In this document: positions 17,451-27,605 of the stretch, one piece after another
Layout: each line of letters begins with the position of its first letter
Position numbering within the stretch: the stretch's first letter is position 1
Assembly (NCBI GenBank): GCA_012842745.1
Contig: DUSF01000039.1
Location: forward strand, 1 to 64,000
DNA from: Bacillus sp. (in: firmicutes)
GTDB taxonomy: Bacteria > Bacillota > Bacilli > Bacillales > Bacillaceae_J
DNA length: 64,000 nt
Direction: 5' to 3'
Translations under genes and position numbers: made by a program
The notes under the pieces: model-generated
What the model saw: the letters and a program-made list of their open reading frames with translations, nothing else
Told to the model about the DNA's origin: nothing
Database searches by the model: none

Positions 17451-18359
17451 TTATTTTTCAGGTTTAATATAAGGGACGATTTGAGCAGTAGCTCCCACAG
17501 AGGCACCGCGAATAAAATCTTGATTTTCTAAGGCTTTAAAATTTTGAGTTTGACCAGTCAGCATCACCCCTAAAATTTTTACTTCGTCAAACTGTTTATT
17601 TTTATTTACATTTAAAAACTCCTGAATTGTTTCGTTATTACCCTTTGCATCATATTTTTCAAGGGCATCAATAAAGCTATTGTATGCCTCTTTCGGTGAA
17701 TTAGATGGATTAAACCCATAAACCGGCACACCAGCAGGTCCTTTACTTTCATCCGCAATTGGCGATGTCATATACAACCAAACGATGTTTAAATTATCGG
17801 GAATTTTTGCTTCAATTTCTTGTAATGTATAAGGTTGATCGAAGGAAATGGCAACTTCCGCAACGTGATTTTCCATTTGTGACATTTCCCCTAGTTCATT
17901 TTGTACATTATAGTACTCTCGAATAGATGGATGATAAAATGTCGCAACTTTATTTTTTGTTTGTTTATCATACTCATAGAACTCCGTATCAGACCAATAA
18001 AACCCTGGTATTAACTCGTTGTGATCAATATGGATGCGAAGCCAATCATATGAACTTGTGAGTGTGCTCCATTGTACTACATAGCCATTAATATTTTTAG
18101 AACGATTCGTCACAATGTTGCCACCAAACATCGATGAATTACTCGTAACTTGAGAATCGATTCGAATATTAGGTTGGGCAATTGCATGATATAAAAAGAG
18201 GTTTTCGTGAAGTTTTGTAGAACTTTTCGCTGCAAAGTAATTGCCAGTTTTATAAAGAATCGGCAAGAGAATAAGGACAACGATTATTGAAGTAATGACT
18301 ATTTTTAGTAATTGTTTTTGTTTAGCTTTTTTTAAAGCACCTTTTAACGAAGTGTCCAT
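17451..18359 (-). CDS. Membrane-anchored anti-sigma factor (sigma-factor regulator family)
   Basis: 302-aa partner of the upstream ECF sigma factor. A short basic N terminus, one membrane helix (about residues 20-40, IVITSIIVVLILLPILY), then a large extracytoplasmic domain of the sigma-factor-regulator C-terminal type (about 170-295, TLQEIEAKIPDNLNIVWLYM). No zinc-binding H-x3-C-x2-C motif is present, unlike the paralogue at 59.3 kb. Its ATG overlaps the sigma stop codon by one base (TAATG), indicating coupled translation. Confidence 0.82.
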   Translation of the reverse strand: MDTSLKGALKKAKQKQLLKIVITSIIVVLILLPILYKTGNYFAAKSSTKLHENLFLYHAIAQPNIRIDSQVTSNSSMFGGNIVTNRSKNINGYVVQWSTLTSSYDWLRIHIDHNELIPGFYWSDTEFYEYDKQTKNKVATFYHPSIREYYNVQNELGEMSQMENHVAEVAISFDQPYTLQEIEAKIPDNLNIVWLYMTSPIADESKGPAGVPVYGFNPSNSPKEAYNSFIDALEKYDAKGNNETIQEFLNVNKNKQFDEVKILGVMLTGQTQNFKALENQDFIRGASVGATAQIVPYIKPEK

Positions 18360-18850
18360 TAAGGTTTTCCTCCTATTTTTGAGTGAATAAACTGACGTGC
18401 ACGATATAATTTTTGCTTTACACTGTTTACTTTAATGTCCAAAATGATTGCTATTTCTTCATACGAAAGTTCATAGTAATACTTTAAAAAGAAAATTTCT
18501 TTGTATTCTTCTCTGATGTCTTTTAATAAGTAGAAAATCTCATCCTTATTCAAAATGGCATCAAATTCGTAGTCTGTATGTTGTAGCTTTGAATAAATTT
18601 CCTCGGTTATGCTGATGTTTTGCTGCTCTTTTTTCCTTTTCAAGTCAATATATTCATTGAGCGCTACTCTAAAAAACCACGGACGTATATTGCTCTCTGT
18701 TAAATCATCCAACAGTGTGTACACTTTATAAAAAGTGTTTTGAATTATATCTTCCGCATCTTCCTTTTTAGCTCCTTTCGTTAATAATAGCCGGAACACT
18801 TCCTCTCCTAAATTGATAAGATAGGAGGCTAGTATATTTTCTTTTTTCAT
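18359..18850 (-). CDS. ECF sigma factor
   Basis: 163-aa group 4 sigma factor: region 2 about residues 10-80 (KKEDAEDIIQNTFYKVYTLL, IRPWFFRVALNEYIDLKRK) and region 4 about 108-160 (YKEIFFLKYYYELSYEEIAI, KVNSVKQKLYRARQFI). It is followed by its membrane anti-sigma gene. Ahead of it on the minus strand lie TGTATA and CGTTG about 18 bp apart, similar to the promoter of the related pair at 58.8 kb, so autoregulation is likely. Stimulus unknown; SigV/SigM-like in layout only. Confidence 0.85.
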   Translation of the reverse strand: MKKENILASYLINLGEEVFRLLLTKGAKKEDAEDIIQNTFYKVYTLLDDLTESNIRPWFFRVALNEYIDLKRKKEQQNISITEEIYSKLQHTDYEFDAILNKDEIFYLLKDIREEYKEIFFLKYYYELSYEEIAIILDIKVNSVKQKLYRARQFIHSKIGGKP

Positions 18851-18907
18851 TTTTCGTCCTCCCTACACTTATACAACGAATAGGTAATAATAAATGTATA
18901 CACTTAA

Positions 18908-19230
18908 ATGAAGTTTTTTGCTCGTCTTGATTTAATCAAACGTTTAATTAATTTTTTCCGATTTATAATGGGGTTAATTGCGTTAATGATTATATATCCA
19001 TATCGGCTGAAAGTAACCGATAGAAAACATGAACTCTTATTTGTAAGTGCTGGTTTATGCGGCGTCACTTTATATTATCTCTTGGAAAACATTGCTTTAA
19101 CCTTTACAATGGCTTCTAATGTAGGGGTAATTTGTTCATTGGCACGATTTTTACATTGGCCGGACTTTTTATTTCAGAATGCAAAGGACGGACCTTGTGT
19201 CTTATAATTTTGGGTTAGAATGTAACATGT
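18908..19230 (+). pseudogene. Remnant of an EamA/DMT-family transporter
   Basis: About 75 residues resemble the middle of a 10-TM EamA permease (LCGVTLYYLLENIALTFTMA, then SNVGVICSLA), after which the frame diverges; a second frame continues with LAGLFIS-like membrane residues to about 19230. Both ends are missing and there is at least one frameshift. No ribosome site precedes the ATG. Confidence 0.65.
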
Positions 19231-19248
19231 AATGGAGGAAATATATTA

Positions 19249-19315
19249 ATGTTCAAGAGTGGCAATGTGACTGTCATATTGGCTGTGATTGGCTCGGCTA
19301 AAAGCGGATACTAAG
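19249..19315 (+). pseudogene. 5' stub of a VOC (glyoxalase-like) gene
   Basis: ATG at 19249-19251 behind GGAGG opens a 21-codon frame starting MFKSGNVTVIL, close to the start of the intact VOC gene at 49.4 kb (MYKSGNMSIIV), then diverges and stops. It looks like the first ten codons of a deleted relative. Confidence 0.4.
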
Positions 19316-19365
19316 GAAGTTACACTGGACTCATTTTCCTTCATGCGATAATCCTCCAAAACAAA

Positions 19366-19394
19366 CAAGATTCCCCTGACCAGGAGAATCTTAA
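19366..19394. terminator. Terminator hairpin for the marR operon
   Basis: AAGATTC and GAATCTT arms with a partly paired CCTG/CAGG apex; a T-rich tail lies on the minus-strand exit side, 20 bases after the marR stop. Confidence 0.6.
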
Positions 19395-19413
19395 GTTGTG
19401 TTTTTAAGTTGTT

Positions 19414-19905
19414 TTAATCATCGACATGTGTGCTTAGAGATAGAAGTGAAAGCAGAATTTTATTAAAACTTTGCTGTTCACCCTTAATCCGAGAGAAAAA
19501 TTGGTCATCAACATTTTCTACAATCGGTAGCGCCATGTTTACTTTAATTGAACCTTCTTCCGTTGGTGAAAGTATTATTTCGCGTTTATCTAAAGGATTT
19601 TTACTTCTACACATAAAACCTTTCGTTTCAAGTGTTCTCACAACATCAGAAACCATCATGATATTTAATTTTGTGAAATCAGCAAGCTTCTTTTGTGTGA
19701 CAACTTCTTCGTTCAAATGAAGAAATTTACAAGCTGTCAACAACACAAACTGCGTATGAGTCAGGTTTATTTTATTCAGTTCTCTTGTAATCATTCTTTG
19801 CCAAGCTTGTGTCACTTGCCAAAGCAAAAAACCTGAACTATCTTTTGGGTCATTAAAATTCGACTTCCATTCACCTAACTGATTTTGCTCCAATCTTTGG
19901 TTCAT
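19414..19905 (-). CDS. MarR-family transcriptional regulator
   Basis: 163-aa winged-helix regulator: helices around LLWQVTQAWQRMITRELNKI, recognition region LADFTKLNIMMVSDVVRTLE and wing SKNPLDKREIILSPTEEG are typical MarR. It overlaps the upstream SRPBCC gene by 4 bases (ATGA), forming a two-gene operon, and a repeated 12-bp site lies ahead of that operon, suggesting autorepression relieved by a small aromatic ligand, as is usual for the family. Confidence 0.88.
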   Translation of the reverse strand: MNQRLEQNQLGEWKSNFNDPKDSSGFLLWQVTQAWQRMITRELNKINLTHTQFVLLTACKFLHLNEEVVTQKKLADFTKLNIMMVSDVVRTLETKGFMCRSKNPLDKREIILSPTEEGSIKVNMALPIVENVDDQFFSRIKGEQQSFNKILLSLLSLSTHVDD

Positions 19906-20330
19906 AGTATCTTCCCACCAGCAAGCAATATAAGATTAGACATTGCATCTGGGATACCCTGAGTTATCATAGGACCAATCTGATTACCCATTACTTTAGA
20001 ATTAGGACCAGAAATAACGACACCGTGGATAAGCTTTGTTATAGATTTATCCATTTCAATTCGGTGATAAAAATCTAGCTGAATACCCGCAGCATCAAGA
20101 ACTGTTACATTAGAAAAAGACTCATTTTCTTTTACTTCTTTGAGTGTAAAGGGAAGTGGTTCTTGACTGATTGTAGTTAAACTCCCAGTTACCCCATTTT
20201 CAAATGGTCCATTTAAAGTCACTTCTTTTAATCCTTTATCCCATTTCTCCCATTCAGAAGTTTTTCTATATAACTCCCAAACTTTCTGAGGACTGGCATC
20301 AGTAAGTACTGAATGTTCATATTTCCACAT
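19902..20330 (-). CDS. SRPBCC-domain (polyketide cyclase-like) protein
   Basis: 142-aa START/Bet v1-fold protein: opens with SVLTDASPQKVWELYRKTSE and WEKWDKGLKEV, the standard SRPBCC entry, followed by alternating strands and a C-terminal helix. Such proteins bind hydrophobic ligands; the function here is unknown. First gene of the marR operon. Confidence 0.8.
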   Translation of the reverse strand: MWKYEHSVLTDASPQKVWELYRKTSEWEKWDKGLKEVTLNGPFENGVTGSLTTISQEPLPFTLKEVKENESFSNVTVLDAAGIQLDFYHRIEMDKSITKLIHGVVISGPNSKVMGNQIGPMITQGIPDAMSNLILLAGGKIL

Positions 20331-20354
20331 AAATATACCCCCATTGCAAAAAAA

Positions 20355-20391
20355 TAAGTGTGCTTACTATATATAATAGTAAGTGTGCTTA
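20355..20391 (-). promoter_or_regulatory. Tandem operator for the SRPBCC-marR operon
   Basis: The 12-mer TAAGTGTGCTTA occurs twice exactly (20355-20366 and 20380-20391), 25 bp apart, each with palindromic ends (TAAG/CTTA), flanking an AT-rich palindrome TTACTATATATAATAGTAA. It starts 25 bases upstream of the first start codon. MarR binding is inferred from position and symmetry. Confidence 0.65.
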
Positions 20392-20607
20392 TTAGTTTTG
20401 TCAAGGCTGTTTTGGCCTAAACCATTTATCATCAAAATATAGTCCCAGGTGTTTACAATAAGTGTTAAGATTTTTTAAAGCTATAAAATTGTTATTCAGG
20501 GAGTAATAGGCATTTTTATCTTTTTTCGAATTGAAAGAAAATTTTTGCCGCCTATTGTGTTATGATAATACTGTTGGAAAAATTTACAATGAAAGGATAG
20601 TAGATTT

Positions 20608-21834
20608 ATGAAAAAACAGGTATTACTTATTCTTATGGTTGTACTATCATTAGTTCTAACTGCTTGTACAACCTCATCAGGCACACTGCTAAAAGAAGCA
20701 ACGGCTAAACAACTGGAGTTAAAATCCTTTGAGAGCAGCTCCACCTTCTTCGTTGATATTGACACGGCTTTCCTAAAAAAACGACTTGAATTAGACATGG
20801 ACACAAAACAGATTGATACGTTTAATTCAAAGGTCGATTTTCATGTAGGGGCAAATCTACTTGCTTTAGCAGGTCTTAAAGTTCAACCAAATAAAGATGG
20901 AATAGTTACTTTTTCTCTCATTTCAAAAAATGGGGAGTCTATCCTAGGTACTTCACAGGATGAAATCGGAATTCAGCTGTCAAATAATACGGCAATGCTT
21001 GAAGATGCATTTGGCGAGGGAAAGGGAGAAGACTTTAATGTATTAGTATTAACAATGCAGGATGCCATGCGTGAGCTGATGAAAGAATACATTAAGGATT
21101 ATGGTTATACTTTTAATTCTAACCAAATTAAAAATAACGGGGATGTCACAATTGTACTTCCAAATGGTAAAAGGATTGAAACAGAGCATGTAGAAATTGA
21201 AATGACAGCACTTGATGCAGTTGAAATGCTTCAATATTCTTTAAATTACTTTTTAGAAAACAAAGAATTTCAGGATTATTTCTATGATTCTATCTCAGAG
21301 CTACCAACAATGGTAAGTGCTTTTGCACCTGCGAAGGAAATCGATTCTACAGAAATTCAAGCTGGACTTGACAAAATGAAAGTCGAATTGAATAGCGCGA
21401 TTAAAGACTTAATCTCGAAATTAGAAAACGTAAAAACTACATATCTTCTAGAATATAAAGAAGAATTAAATGAATTTGCTAAGATCAATCTTGGTATGTA
21501 TATTGGCAAAGAGGATAAAGAAACCTATCAAACTACATTTGCATTACAATTAAACTATACAAAAGCTGTTGCGGATCTTGATCTTGAGGGACTTAAAGGT
21601 CTGCCGCTTGTACCTGGGGACTCCATTACCATTTCTTCCGTAGACCAATACTGGAACCACAATAAGAAACTTGAACCAATCAAAGTACCAAGTCGATTAG
21701 TGTCAATGGAAGAACTAAGTCAAATGGAGGATGTTGGGGAGGAATTGAAAGAAATAGCAGGTGAAGATTCACTTATTGCTCAAATGGCTGAATTTTTTGA
21801 GCAAATGGCGATGGACACAACGGACACTAATTAA
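20608..21834 (+). CDS. Uncharacterised lipoprotein
   Basis: 408-aa protein with a lipoprotein signal peptide (LILMVVLSLVLTACTT, lipobox LTAC with Cys about residue 20). The mature part is mixed alpha/beta with a central helical segment rich in Glu/Lys (about 240-300) and an acidic C terminus. No family was recognised by eye. GAAAGGATAG gives the ribosome site. Probably membrane-anchored outside the cell; no operon partners. Confidence 0.75.
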   Translation: MKKQVLLILMVVLSLVLTACTTSSGTLLKEATAKQLELKSFESSSTFFVDIDTAFLKKRLELDMDTKQIDTFNSKVDFHVGANLLALAGLKVQPNKDGIVTFSLISKNGESILGTSQDEIGIQLSNNTAMLEDAFGEGKGEDFNVLVLTMQDAMRELMKEYIKDYGYTFNSNQIKNNGDVTIVLPNGKRIETEHVEIEMTALDAVEMLQYSLNYFLENKEFQDYFYDSISELPTMVSAFAPAKEIDSTEIQAGLDKMKVELNSAIKDLISKLENVKTTYLLEYKEELNEFAKINLGMYIGKEDKETYQTTFALQLNYTKAVADLDLEGLKGLPLVPGDSITISSVDQYWNHNKKLEPIKVPSRLVSMEELSQMEDVGEELKEIAGEDSLIAQMAEFFEQMAMDTTDTN

Positions 21835-21846
21835 AGACCTATGTAA

Positions 21847-22731
21847 AGAATAATACAGTTACTTAGGGAATACAAAAAAGAGTGCGAACGAGGGCTTTTC
21901 CTAAAGGAATGGCCCCTTTTGGTTATATTAAGTATTTTAGAAAAAGTATTATCAAAAATACAGTCAGAAATGAAGGAAGAAAGAAATTATCAAAGGGTAC
22001 ATATTCTATTTGGGGATTCACCTGCAGGAGCTTTAAAAATAGTTCTGAAGGAAATGGGAGTACATCAATTGGAAAAGGTTATTTCCTTTTGGGATATGTT
22101 TTCCATTGGCCCTATCATGCGGTTGCATGAGGATAATGGGAAGGAAATTAGATTTAATTGGATGAAAAGTGTTATGAACGATGAGTATGAAGATTTTCAG
22201 GACTATCAACAGGGATTCTATGAGACTATCAATCAAATAAATTCTGTTTCAAAAGATGTGCCAATTATTATATGGGTGGCTAATAACGCTCATGAACAGA
22301 CAGGGCTGCGCTATGTTCTATATTTATTGCGGGACAAAACGAATGATATCAAGGTGATTAACACAACGACGGTATTTGCGGAAGAGTTTAACAGACCAGA
22401 TATTAAATACACTGTTCTGAACACAGGAGAAATTATCCCAGAAAAACTGCAAGCCATTTATGAGAAAAGTGAATCCACCTTTTTATCAAAGCATGAAAGG
22501 GTGGAACTTGAAGAGGAATGGCTAGCTCTTGCTGATACTAACGAAACATTGCGTATTTGGCGAAATAAAAAGATTAAGAGCGTTAGAGAAGATTATTACG
22601 ACCAGTATATGATAAATATGTCGAAAAAACTTCAGTTTAAGCGAGAACGTGAACAACACTCTTTCTATATTCTCACTTTCTATTGGTTCAATTGCATTAT
22701 TGTTGTTTCCATTGATTTTTTTGTTGATTAA
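21847..22731 (+). pseudogene. DUF1835-domain gene, damaged at both ends
   Basis: The centre reads as a DUF1835/DUF3658-type protein (VHILFGDSPAGALKIVLKEM, WDMFSIGPI, VPIIIWVANNAHEQTGLRYV). The reading frame is open back to 21847 with helix-like sequence but contains no start codon before TTG 21919, and none of the possible starts has a ribosome site. The C terminus changes abruptly after FKRERE into a hydrophobic, unrelated tail (ILTFYWFNCIIVVSIDFF), indicating a frameshift that removes the last domain. Probably non-functional. Confidence 0.6.
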
Positions 22732-22871
22732 ACTCACCAAAAAACGAGAAACCGTGCTTACAGCTGTCTGTACTGTAAAATTTTACAAATATTTTGTCTG
22801 ATAAATAGAAAGTGCTGAGTACCCTATGATAAAATTATAATAATTGTTACGTGGTAAATGGAGGTGTGTAT

Positions 22872-25800
22872 ATGATGCAAACTCATAACTTTCAGTTTTT
22901 AGAAAAAGACTGGGAAGTGCTTGCTCGTGTTGGAGAAGTAGCTGAACGGAATGTATACCAAAACCCGAATTTGACAATGAGTGAGCTGCGAAAATTTGCT
23001 GAAACGATAACGAAATATACTTTAGCGAAGGAAGAGATTAAAGAGCAACGTGGGACTACGCAAGAAGAACGCCTTAAAATCCTGTTCTATGACCAAACGA
23101 TTCCGAAGGAAATCTATGATTTATTTAATGCTATCCGCATAAAAGGAAATAAAGCTACCCATAACTTGGACTATGGAGATGTTGATGAAGCGAAGACGTT
23201 ATTACATATGACATACCGGATTGCCGCATGGTTTGTGGAGGTCTATGGTAATTGGACGATTCAAATTCCACCGTATCAAGAACCAACTCCACAAAATTAT
23301 ATTTCAGAAGCTGAACTTCAGAAGATTATTAAAGGCTATGAAAAAAAGTTTGCTGATGAAATGGACAAGGAACTTGAGAAAATCCATAAAGAGCAATTGT
23401 ATGTGAATGAAAAAGAAAAACAGCAACGACGAGAACAATCCGTGCGTGTTGCTGCGAGCTTTGAATTAAGTGAAGCGGAAACAAGGATGCTGATAGACCA
23501 GCAATTGCAGGAGGCAGGTTGGGAAGCGGATACTGAAAATCTTCGCTTTTCTAAAGATACCCGTCCAGAAAAAGGAAGGAACATAGCGATTGCCGAATGG
23601 CCTTTAAAACATGGACGTGCTGACTACGCCTTATTCATTGGACTAGAATTCGTAGCAATCATTGAAGCAAAACGGGCAAGTAAGGATATTCCTGCTGATA
23701 TTGCTCAAGCAAAAGACTATGCTAAACAAATCACAAGACACGGTGATGAGGTTATTTATGAGCCTTGGGGCGATTATTTTGTCCCATTTTTATTTGCTAC
23801 AAATGGCAGGCCTTACATAAAACAGTTTGAGCAAAAATCAGGCATCTGGTTTTTAGATGCTAGAAAGTCTACAAATCATCCCCGGGCTATAAGAGGTTGG
23901 TATACACCACAAGGATTAAAGGAACTGTTAGAAAAAGATATTGACCGCTCGGAAGAATGGTTAAGAGATGAGAAATTTGACTACTTAAAATTGCGCCCAT
24001 ATCAAGTTTCAGCTATCAAAGCAGTTGAAAATGCCCTTGAACAGAAGCAACGGGAAATTTTACTTGCGATGGCAACAGGAACGGGAAAGACAAGAATGGC
24101 GATTGGGCTCATTTATCGGTTAATTAAAGCAAAACGATTTCAGCGCATTTTATTTTTAGTAGACCGTTCTGCATTAGGAGAGCAAGCGGAAGATGCTTTT
24201 AAAGATAGCAAATTAGAAAGTTTTCATACCTTTACTGAAATATACAATTTAAAAGGTTTAACAGATAAAACACCTGAGCGGGAAACGAAGGTCCAGATTG
24301 CAACTGTCCAAGGGATGTTAAAGAGAATTTTTTATAATGAAAAAAATGAAGATAAACCAACAATTGATCAATATGATTGCGTAATAGTTGACGAAGCTCA
24401 CCGCGGCTACACATTAGATAAGGAAATGAGCGAGATGGAGGTTGAATTTCGTGATCATAAAGATTATGTAAGCAAATACCGCCAAGTATTAGATTATTTC
24501 GATGCAGTTCGCATTGGGCTAACGGCAACACCAGCGCTCCACACTACTGAAATCTTTGGTAAGCCAGTGTTTACATATTCATACCGTGAAGCCGTGATTG
24601 AAGGTTATCTTGTTGATCATGAACCGCCATACCAGTTTGAAACAGCCTTGAAAAAGGCAGGGATTAAGTGGGAAAAGGGTGAAAAAATTGAGGTTTATGA
24701 TACGATTTCAGGTAAACTTTCTCAAGAAGAACTAGAAGATGAAGTAAACATTGAGGTTACTCGATTTAATACAAAAGTAATTACAGAAAATTTCAACCGT
24801 GTCGTTATCGGGGAGTTAGTAAACTATATTTCCCCAGATGATGAAGGGAAAACATTGATTTTTGCAGCAACAGATGACCATGCTGATTTAGTTGTAACAG
24901 TTTTAAAAGAAGAGCTAGAAAAGCTGTATGGCAGTGTTGAAGATAATGCCGTGATGAAAATAACAGGTTCGATAAAAGACCCATCAAAGGCAATTAAAAG
25001 ATTTAAAAATGAACGCCTTCCTATTATTGTTGTAACCGTTGATTTATTAACAACGGGTGTTGACGTGCCAGCGATTACGAATCTTGTTTTTTTAAGACGA
25101 ATCAAATCGCGAATATTGTATGAACAAATGCTGGGCCGTGCAACTAGGAAATGCGATGAAATCAAAAAGGATCATTTTAATATTTTTGATGCCGTCGGCA
25201 TTTATGAATCATTGGAACCTTATACAAGTATGAAGCCGGTCGTAACAAGGCCAAATATTTCTCTAACACAGCTGCTTGATGAACTAGAAGGGATAAATCA
25301 GGAGGAGCATCTTGCGAAACAAAAGGACGAAATCATTGGAAAAATCCAGCGAAAAAAGCGCTATTGGTCTGAAAAAAACCAACAAGATTTCAAGGTATTA
25401 TCAGGAGGAAAAACTGTCGATGAATTTGTAGATTGGCTGAAGGAAATCAAGCCTTCACAATTACCCAATCAATTAAAAGAATATAAGTCAATGTTTCGTT
25501 ATATGGACGAGAACATTAATCGTGAGAATATACAGCTAATTTCCCATCATGAGGATCAATTGCTAAGTGTAAAAAGAGGCTATGGAAATGCAGAAAAGCC
25601 AGATGACTTTTTACAATCTTTCGGCCAATTTATTAAAGATAATATGAACAAGATTCCAGCGCTTATGGTTGTTTGCCAACGCCCAACAGATTTAACAAGA
25701 GATGAATTAAAAAAGCTGTTGCTTGAACTAGATCAAAAAGGGTTTTCGGAAAAGAACTTACAAGCAGCATGGCGTGATGCAAAAAATGAGGACATTGCCG

Positions 25801-26120
25801 CCGATATTATCGCCTTTATTCGTCAACAAGCACTAGGAGACCCGTTGGTCAGCCATGAGGAGCGCATTAAAATAGCAATGCAGAAAATATACAAAATGAA
25901 AGCATGGCCACCTGTTCAAAAACAATGGTTGGAACGGATTGAGAAGCAATTGATGCAAGAAACAATCCTTGATCCAGATCCAGAAAAAGCATTTGAATAT
26001 GAACCATTTAAAAGCCGGGGCGGATTTAAGCAGTTAAATAAAATCTTCAATGGGCAATTACCTGAGATTGTTCGTGAAATTAATCATAACTTATACAACT
26101 ACAAGAAGGAGCAAGCCTAG
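22872..26120 (+). CDS. hsdR: Type I restriction enzyme, R subunit
   Basis: 1082-aa motor and nuclease subunit that translocates DNA and cuts unmethylated invaders together with HsdM/HsdS. Order: N-terminal DUF4145-like helical domain (about residues 1-110), PD-(D/E)xK nuclease with EAKRAS near 260, SF2 helicase with Walker A MATGTGKTRMA near 400 and DEAH box VDEAHRG near 505, motif VI with QMLGRATRK near 755, and an EcoEI-type C-terminal domain. Start 22872 is chosen over 22851 because GGAGGTG lies 6 bases before it. hsdM follows with no gap. Confidence 0.93.
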   Translation: MMQTHNFQFLEKDWEVLARVGEVAERNVYQNPNLTMSELRKFAETITKYTLAKEEIKEQRGTTQEERLKILFYDQTIPKEIYDLFNAIRIKGNKATHNLDYGDVDEAKTLLHMTYRIAAWFVEVYGNWTIQIPPYQEPTPQNYISEAELQKIIKGYEKKFADEMDKELEKIHKEQLYVNEKEKQQRREQSVRVAASFELSEAETRMLIDQQLQEAGWEADTENLRFSKDTRPEKGRNIAIAEWPLKHGRADYALFIGLEFVAIIEAKRASKDIPADIAQAKDYAKQITRHGDEVIYEPWGDYFVPFLFATNGRPYIKQFEQKSGIWFLDARKSTNHPRAIRGWYTPQGLKELLEKDIDRSEEWLRDEKFDYLKLRPYQVSAIKAVENALEQKQREILLAMATGTGKTRMAIGLIYRLIKAKRFQRILFLVDRSALGEQAEDAFKDSKLESFHTFTEIYNLKGLTDKTPERETKVQIATVQGMLKRIFYNEKNEDKPTIDQYDCVIVDEAHRGYTLDKEMSEMEVEFRDHKDYVSKYRQVLDYFDAVRIGLTATPALHTTEIFGKPVFTYSYREAVIEGYLVDHEPPYQFETALKKAGIKWEKGEKIEVYDTISGKLSQEELEDEVNIEVTRFNTKVITENFNRVVIGELVNYISPDDEGKTLIFAATDDHADLVVTVLKEELEKLYGSVEDNAVMKITGSIKDPSKAIKRFKNERLPIIVVTVDLLTTGVDVPAITNLVFLRRIKSRILYEQMLGRATRKCDEIKKDHFNIFDAVGIYESLEPYTSMKPVVTRPNISLTQLLDELEGINQEEHLAKQKDEIIGKIQRKKRYWSEKNQQDFKVLSGGKTVDEFVDWLKEIKPSQLPNQLKEYKSMFRYMDENINRENIQLISHHEDQLLSVKRGYGNAEKPDDFLQSFGQFIKDNMNKIPALMVVCQRPTDLTRDELKKLLLELDQKGFSEKNLQAAWRDAKNEDIAADIIAFIRQQALGDPLVSHEERIKIAMQKIYKMKAWPPVQKQWLERIEKQLMQETILDPDPEKAFEYEPFKSRGGFKQLNKIFNGQLPEIVREINHNLYNYKKEQA

Positions 26121-27605
26121 ATGTCAAACCAAGAGATTGTACAAAAATTATGGAATTTATGTAACGTGCTACGTGATGATGGGATTACGTACCATCAATA
26201 CGTTACCGAGCTGACTTATCTTTTATTCTTAAAAATGATGAAGGAAACTGGCCAAGACTATATTATCGAAGAACAATATCGCTGGGATGAACTAGTCAAG
26301 AAAGAGGGTATTGAATTAAAGGAGTTTTACCGCCAATTATTGCTTGATTTGGGGAAGGCGGAAAATGAACTTTTAAAAGAAATCTATACGGATGCTTCCA
26401 CATACATTAGCGAGCCGAAAAACTTAGAAAAAATTATTAAGTCAATCGACGATTTAGATTGGTACAGCGCCAAGCAAGAGGGGTTAGGCGATTTATATGA
26501 AGGTTTGCTCGAAAAAAATGCGAGTGAAGTGAAATCAGGGGCAGGTCAATATTTTACACCAAGGGTGCTTATCGATACGATTGTAAAACTTATCGACCCA
26601 CAGCCCGGAGAGCGTTGCCATGACCCAGCAGCTGGAACTTTTGGATTCATGATTGCAGCGGACCGCCATGTTCGCAACAAGACGGACGATTATTTTGAAT
26701 TATCTCAAGATGAAGCGGAATTTCAGAAATATAAAGCATTTAGCGGTGTCGAGCTTGTTAAAGACACACATCGTCTTGCCACAATGAACGCTTTACTTCA
26801 CGATATCCAAGGTGAACTAATTTTAGGTGACACGCTTTCCACTTTAGGCGAGGGTTTGAAAAATTATGATGTTATTTTAACGAATCCGCCTTTTGGAACG
26901 AAAAAGGGCGGGGAGAGAGCGACCCGTACAGATTTTACTTACACAACATCGAACAAGCAGCTAAACTTCCTTCAACATATATACCGTGCCTTAAAAGCAA
27001 ATGGCAAGGCACATGCAGCCGTTGTTCTCCCTGATAATGTGCTGTTTGAAGGTGGCGTTGGCGCAGATATTCGCCGTGACTTAATGGACAAATGCAATCT
27101 CCATACGGTTTTACGCTTGCCAACAGGAATTTTCTATGCCCAAGGCGTAAAAACAAATGTCTTATTTTTTACTCGTGAAAAAACAGATGTTGGCAATACA
27201 AAAGAAGTATGGGTGTATGACCTTCGCACGAACATGCCGTCATTTGGGAAGCGAAACCCATTAACAGAAGCTCATTTTGAAAAATTTATAGGAGCCTATA
27301 CAGCGGAGGACAGAACGAAAGTAGATGATGAACGGTGGAATGTCTTTACGAGGGAAGATATTGCGAAAAAAGATGACAGCTTAGACATTGGCTTGATTGC
27401 CGATGAATCACTATCCATATACGAAAACTTGCCAGACCCAATTGAATCAGCAGAAGAAGCGGTAGGAAAGCTAGAACAAGCGATTTCTTTACTAAATGAA
27501 GTGATTGCTGAATTGAAAGAGGCGGAGCAGCAAACTTTTTATAAGCCATCTAACGTAGAAACGCTAAAAGTGGCGGAAACAGCTGAGGTGCTTCGGAATG
27601 AGTAA
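26121..27605 (+). CDS. hsdM: Type I restriction-modification, M subunit (N6-adenine methylase)
   Basis: 494-aa methyltransferase. An N-terminal helical domain (LRDDGITYHQYVTELTYLLF) is followed by the SAM site DPAAGTFGFMIAA (about residue 170) and the catalytic NPPF motif (TNPPFGTKKGG, about 254). The ATG abuts the hsdR stop codon and the gene overlaps hsdS by 8 bases, so the three are one translationally coupled unit. Confidence 0.95.
   Translation: MSNQEIVQKLWNLCNVLRDDGITYHQYVTELTYLLFLKMMKETGQDYIIEEQYRWDELVKKEGIELKEFYRQLLLDLGKAENELLKEIYTDASTYISEPKNLEKIIKSIDDLDWYSAKQEGLGDLYEGLLEKNASEVKSGAGQYFTPRVLIDTIVKLIDPQPGERCHDPAAGTFGFMIAADRHVRNKTDDYFELSQDEAEFQKYKAFSGVELVKDTHRLATMNALLHDIQGELILGDTLSTLGEGLKNYDVILTNPPFGTKKGGERATRTDFTYTTSNKQLNFLQHIYRALKANGKAHAAVVLPDNVLFEGGVGADIRRDLMDKCNLHTVLRLPTGIFYAQGVKTNVLFFTREKTDVGNTKEVWVYDLRTNMPSFGKRNPLTEAHFEKFIGAYTAEDRTKVDDERWNVFTREDIAKKDDSLDIGLIADESLSIYENLPDPIESAEEAVGKLEQAISLLNEVIAELKEAEQQTFYKPSNVETLKVAETAEVLRNE

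Noticed and set aside
20608-21834. Assigning the 408-aa lipoprotein to a named family
   Set aside because: Only the signal peptide and lipobox are recognisable; no conserved motif justified a name.
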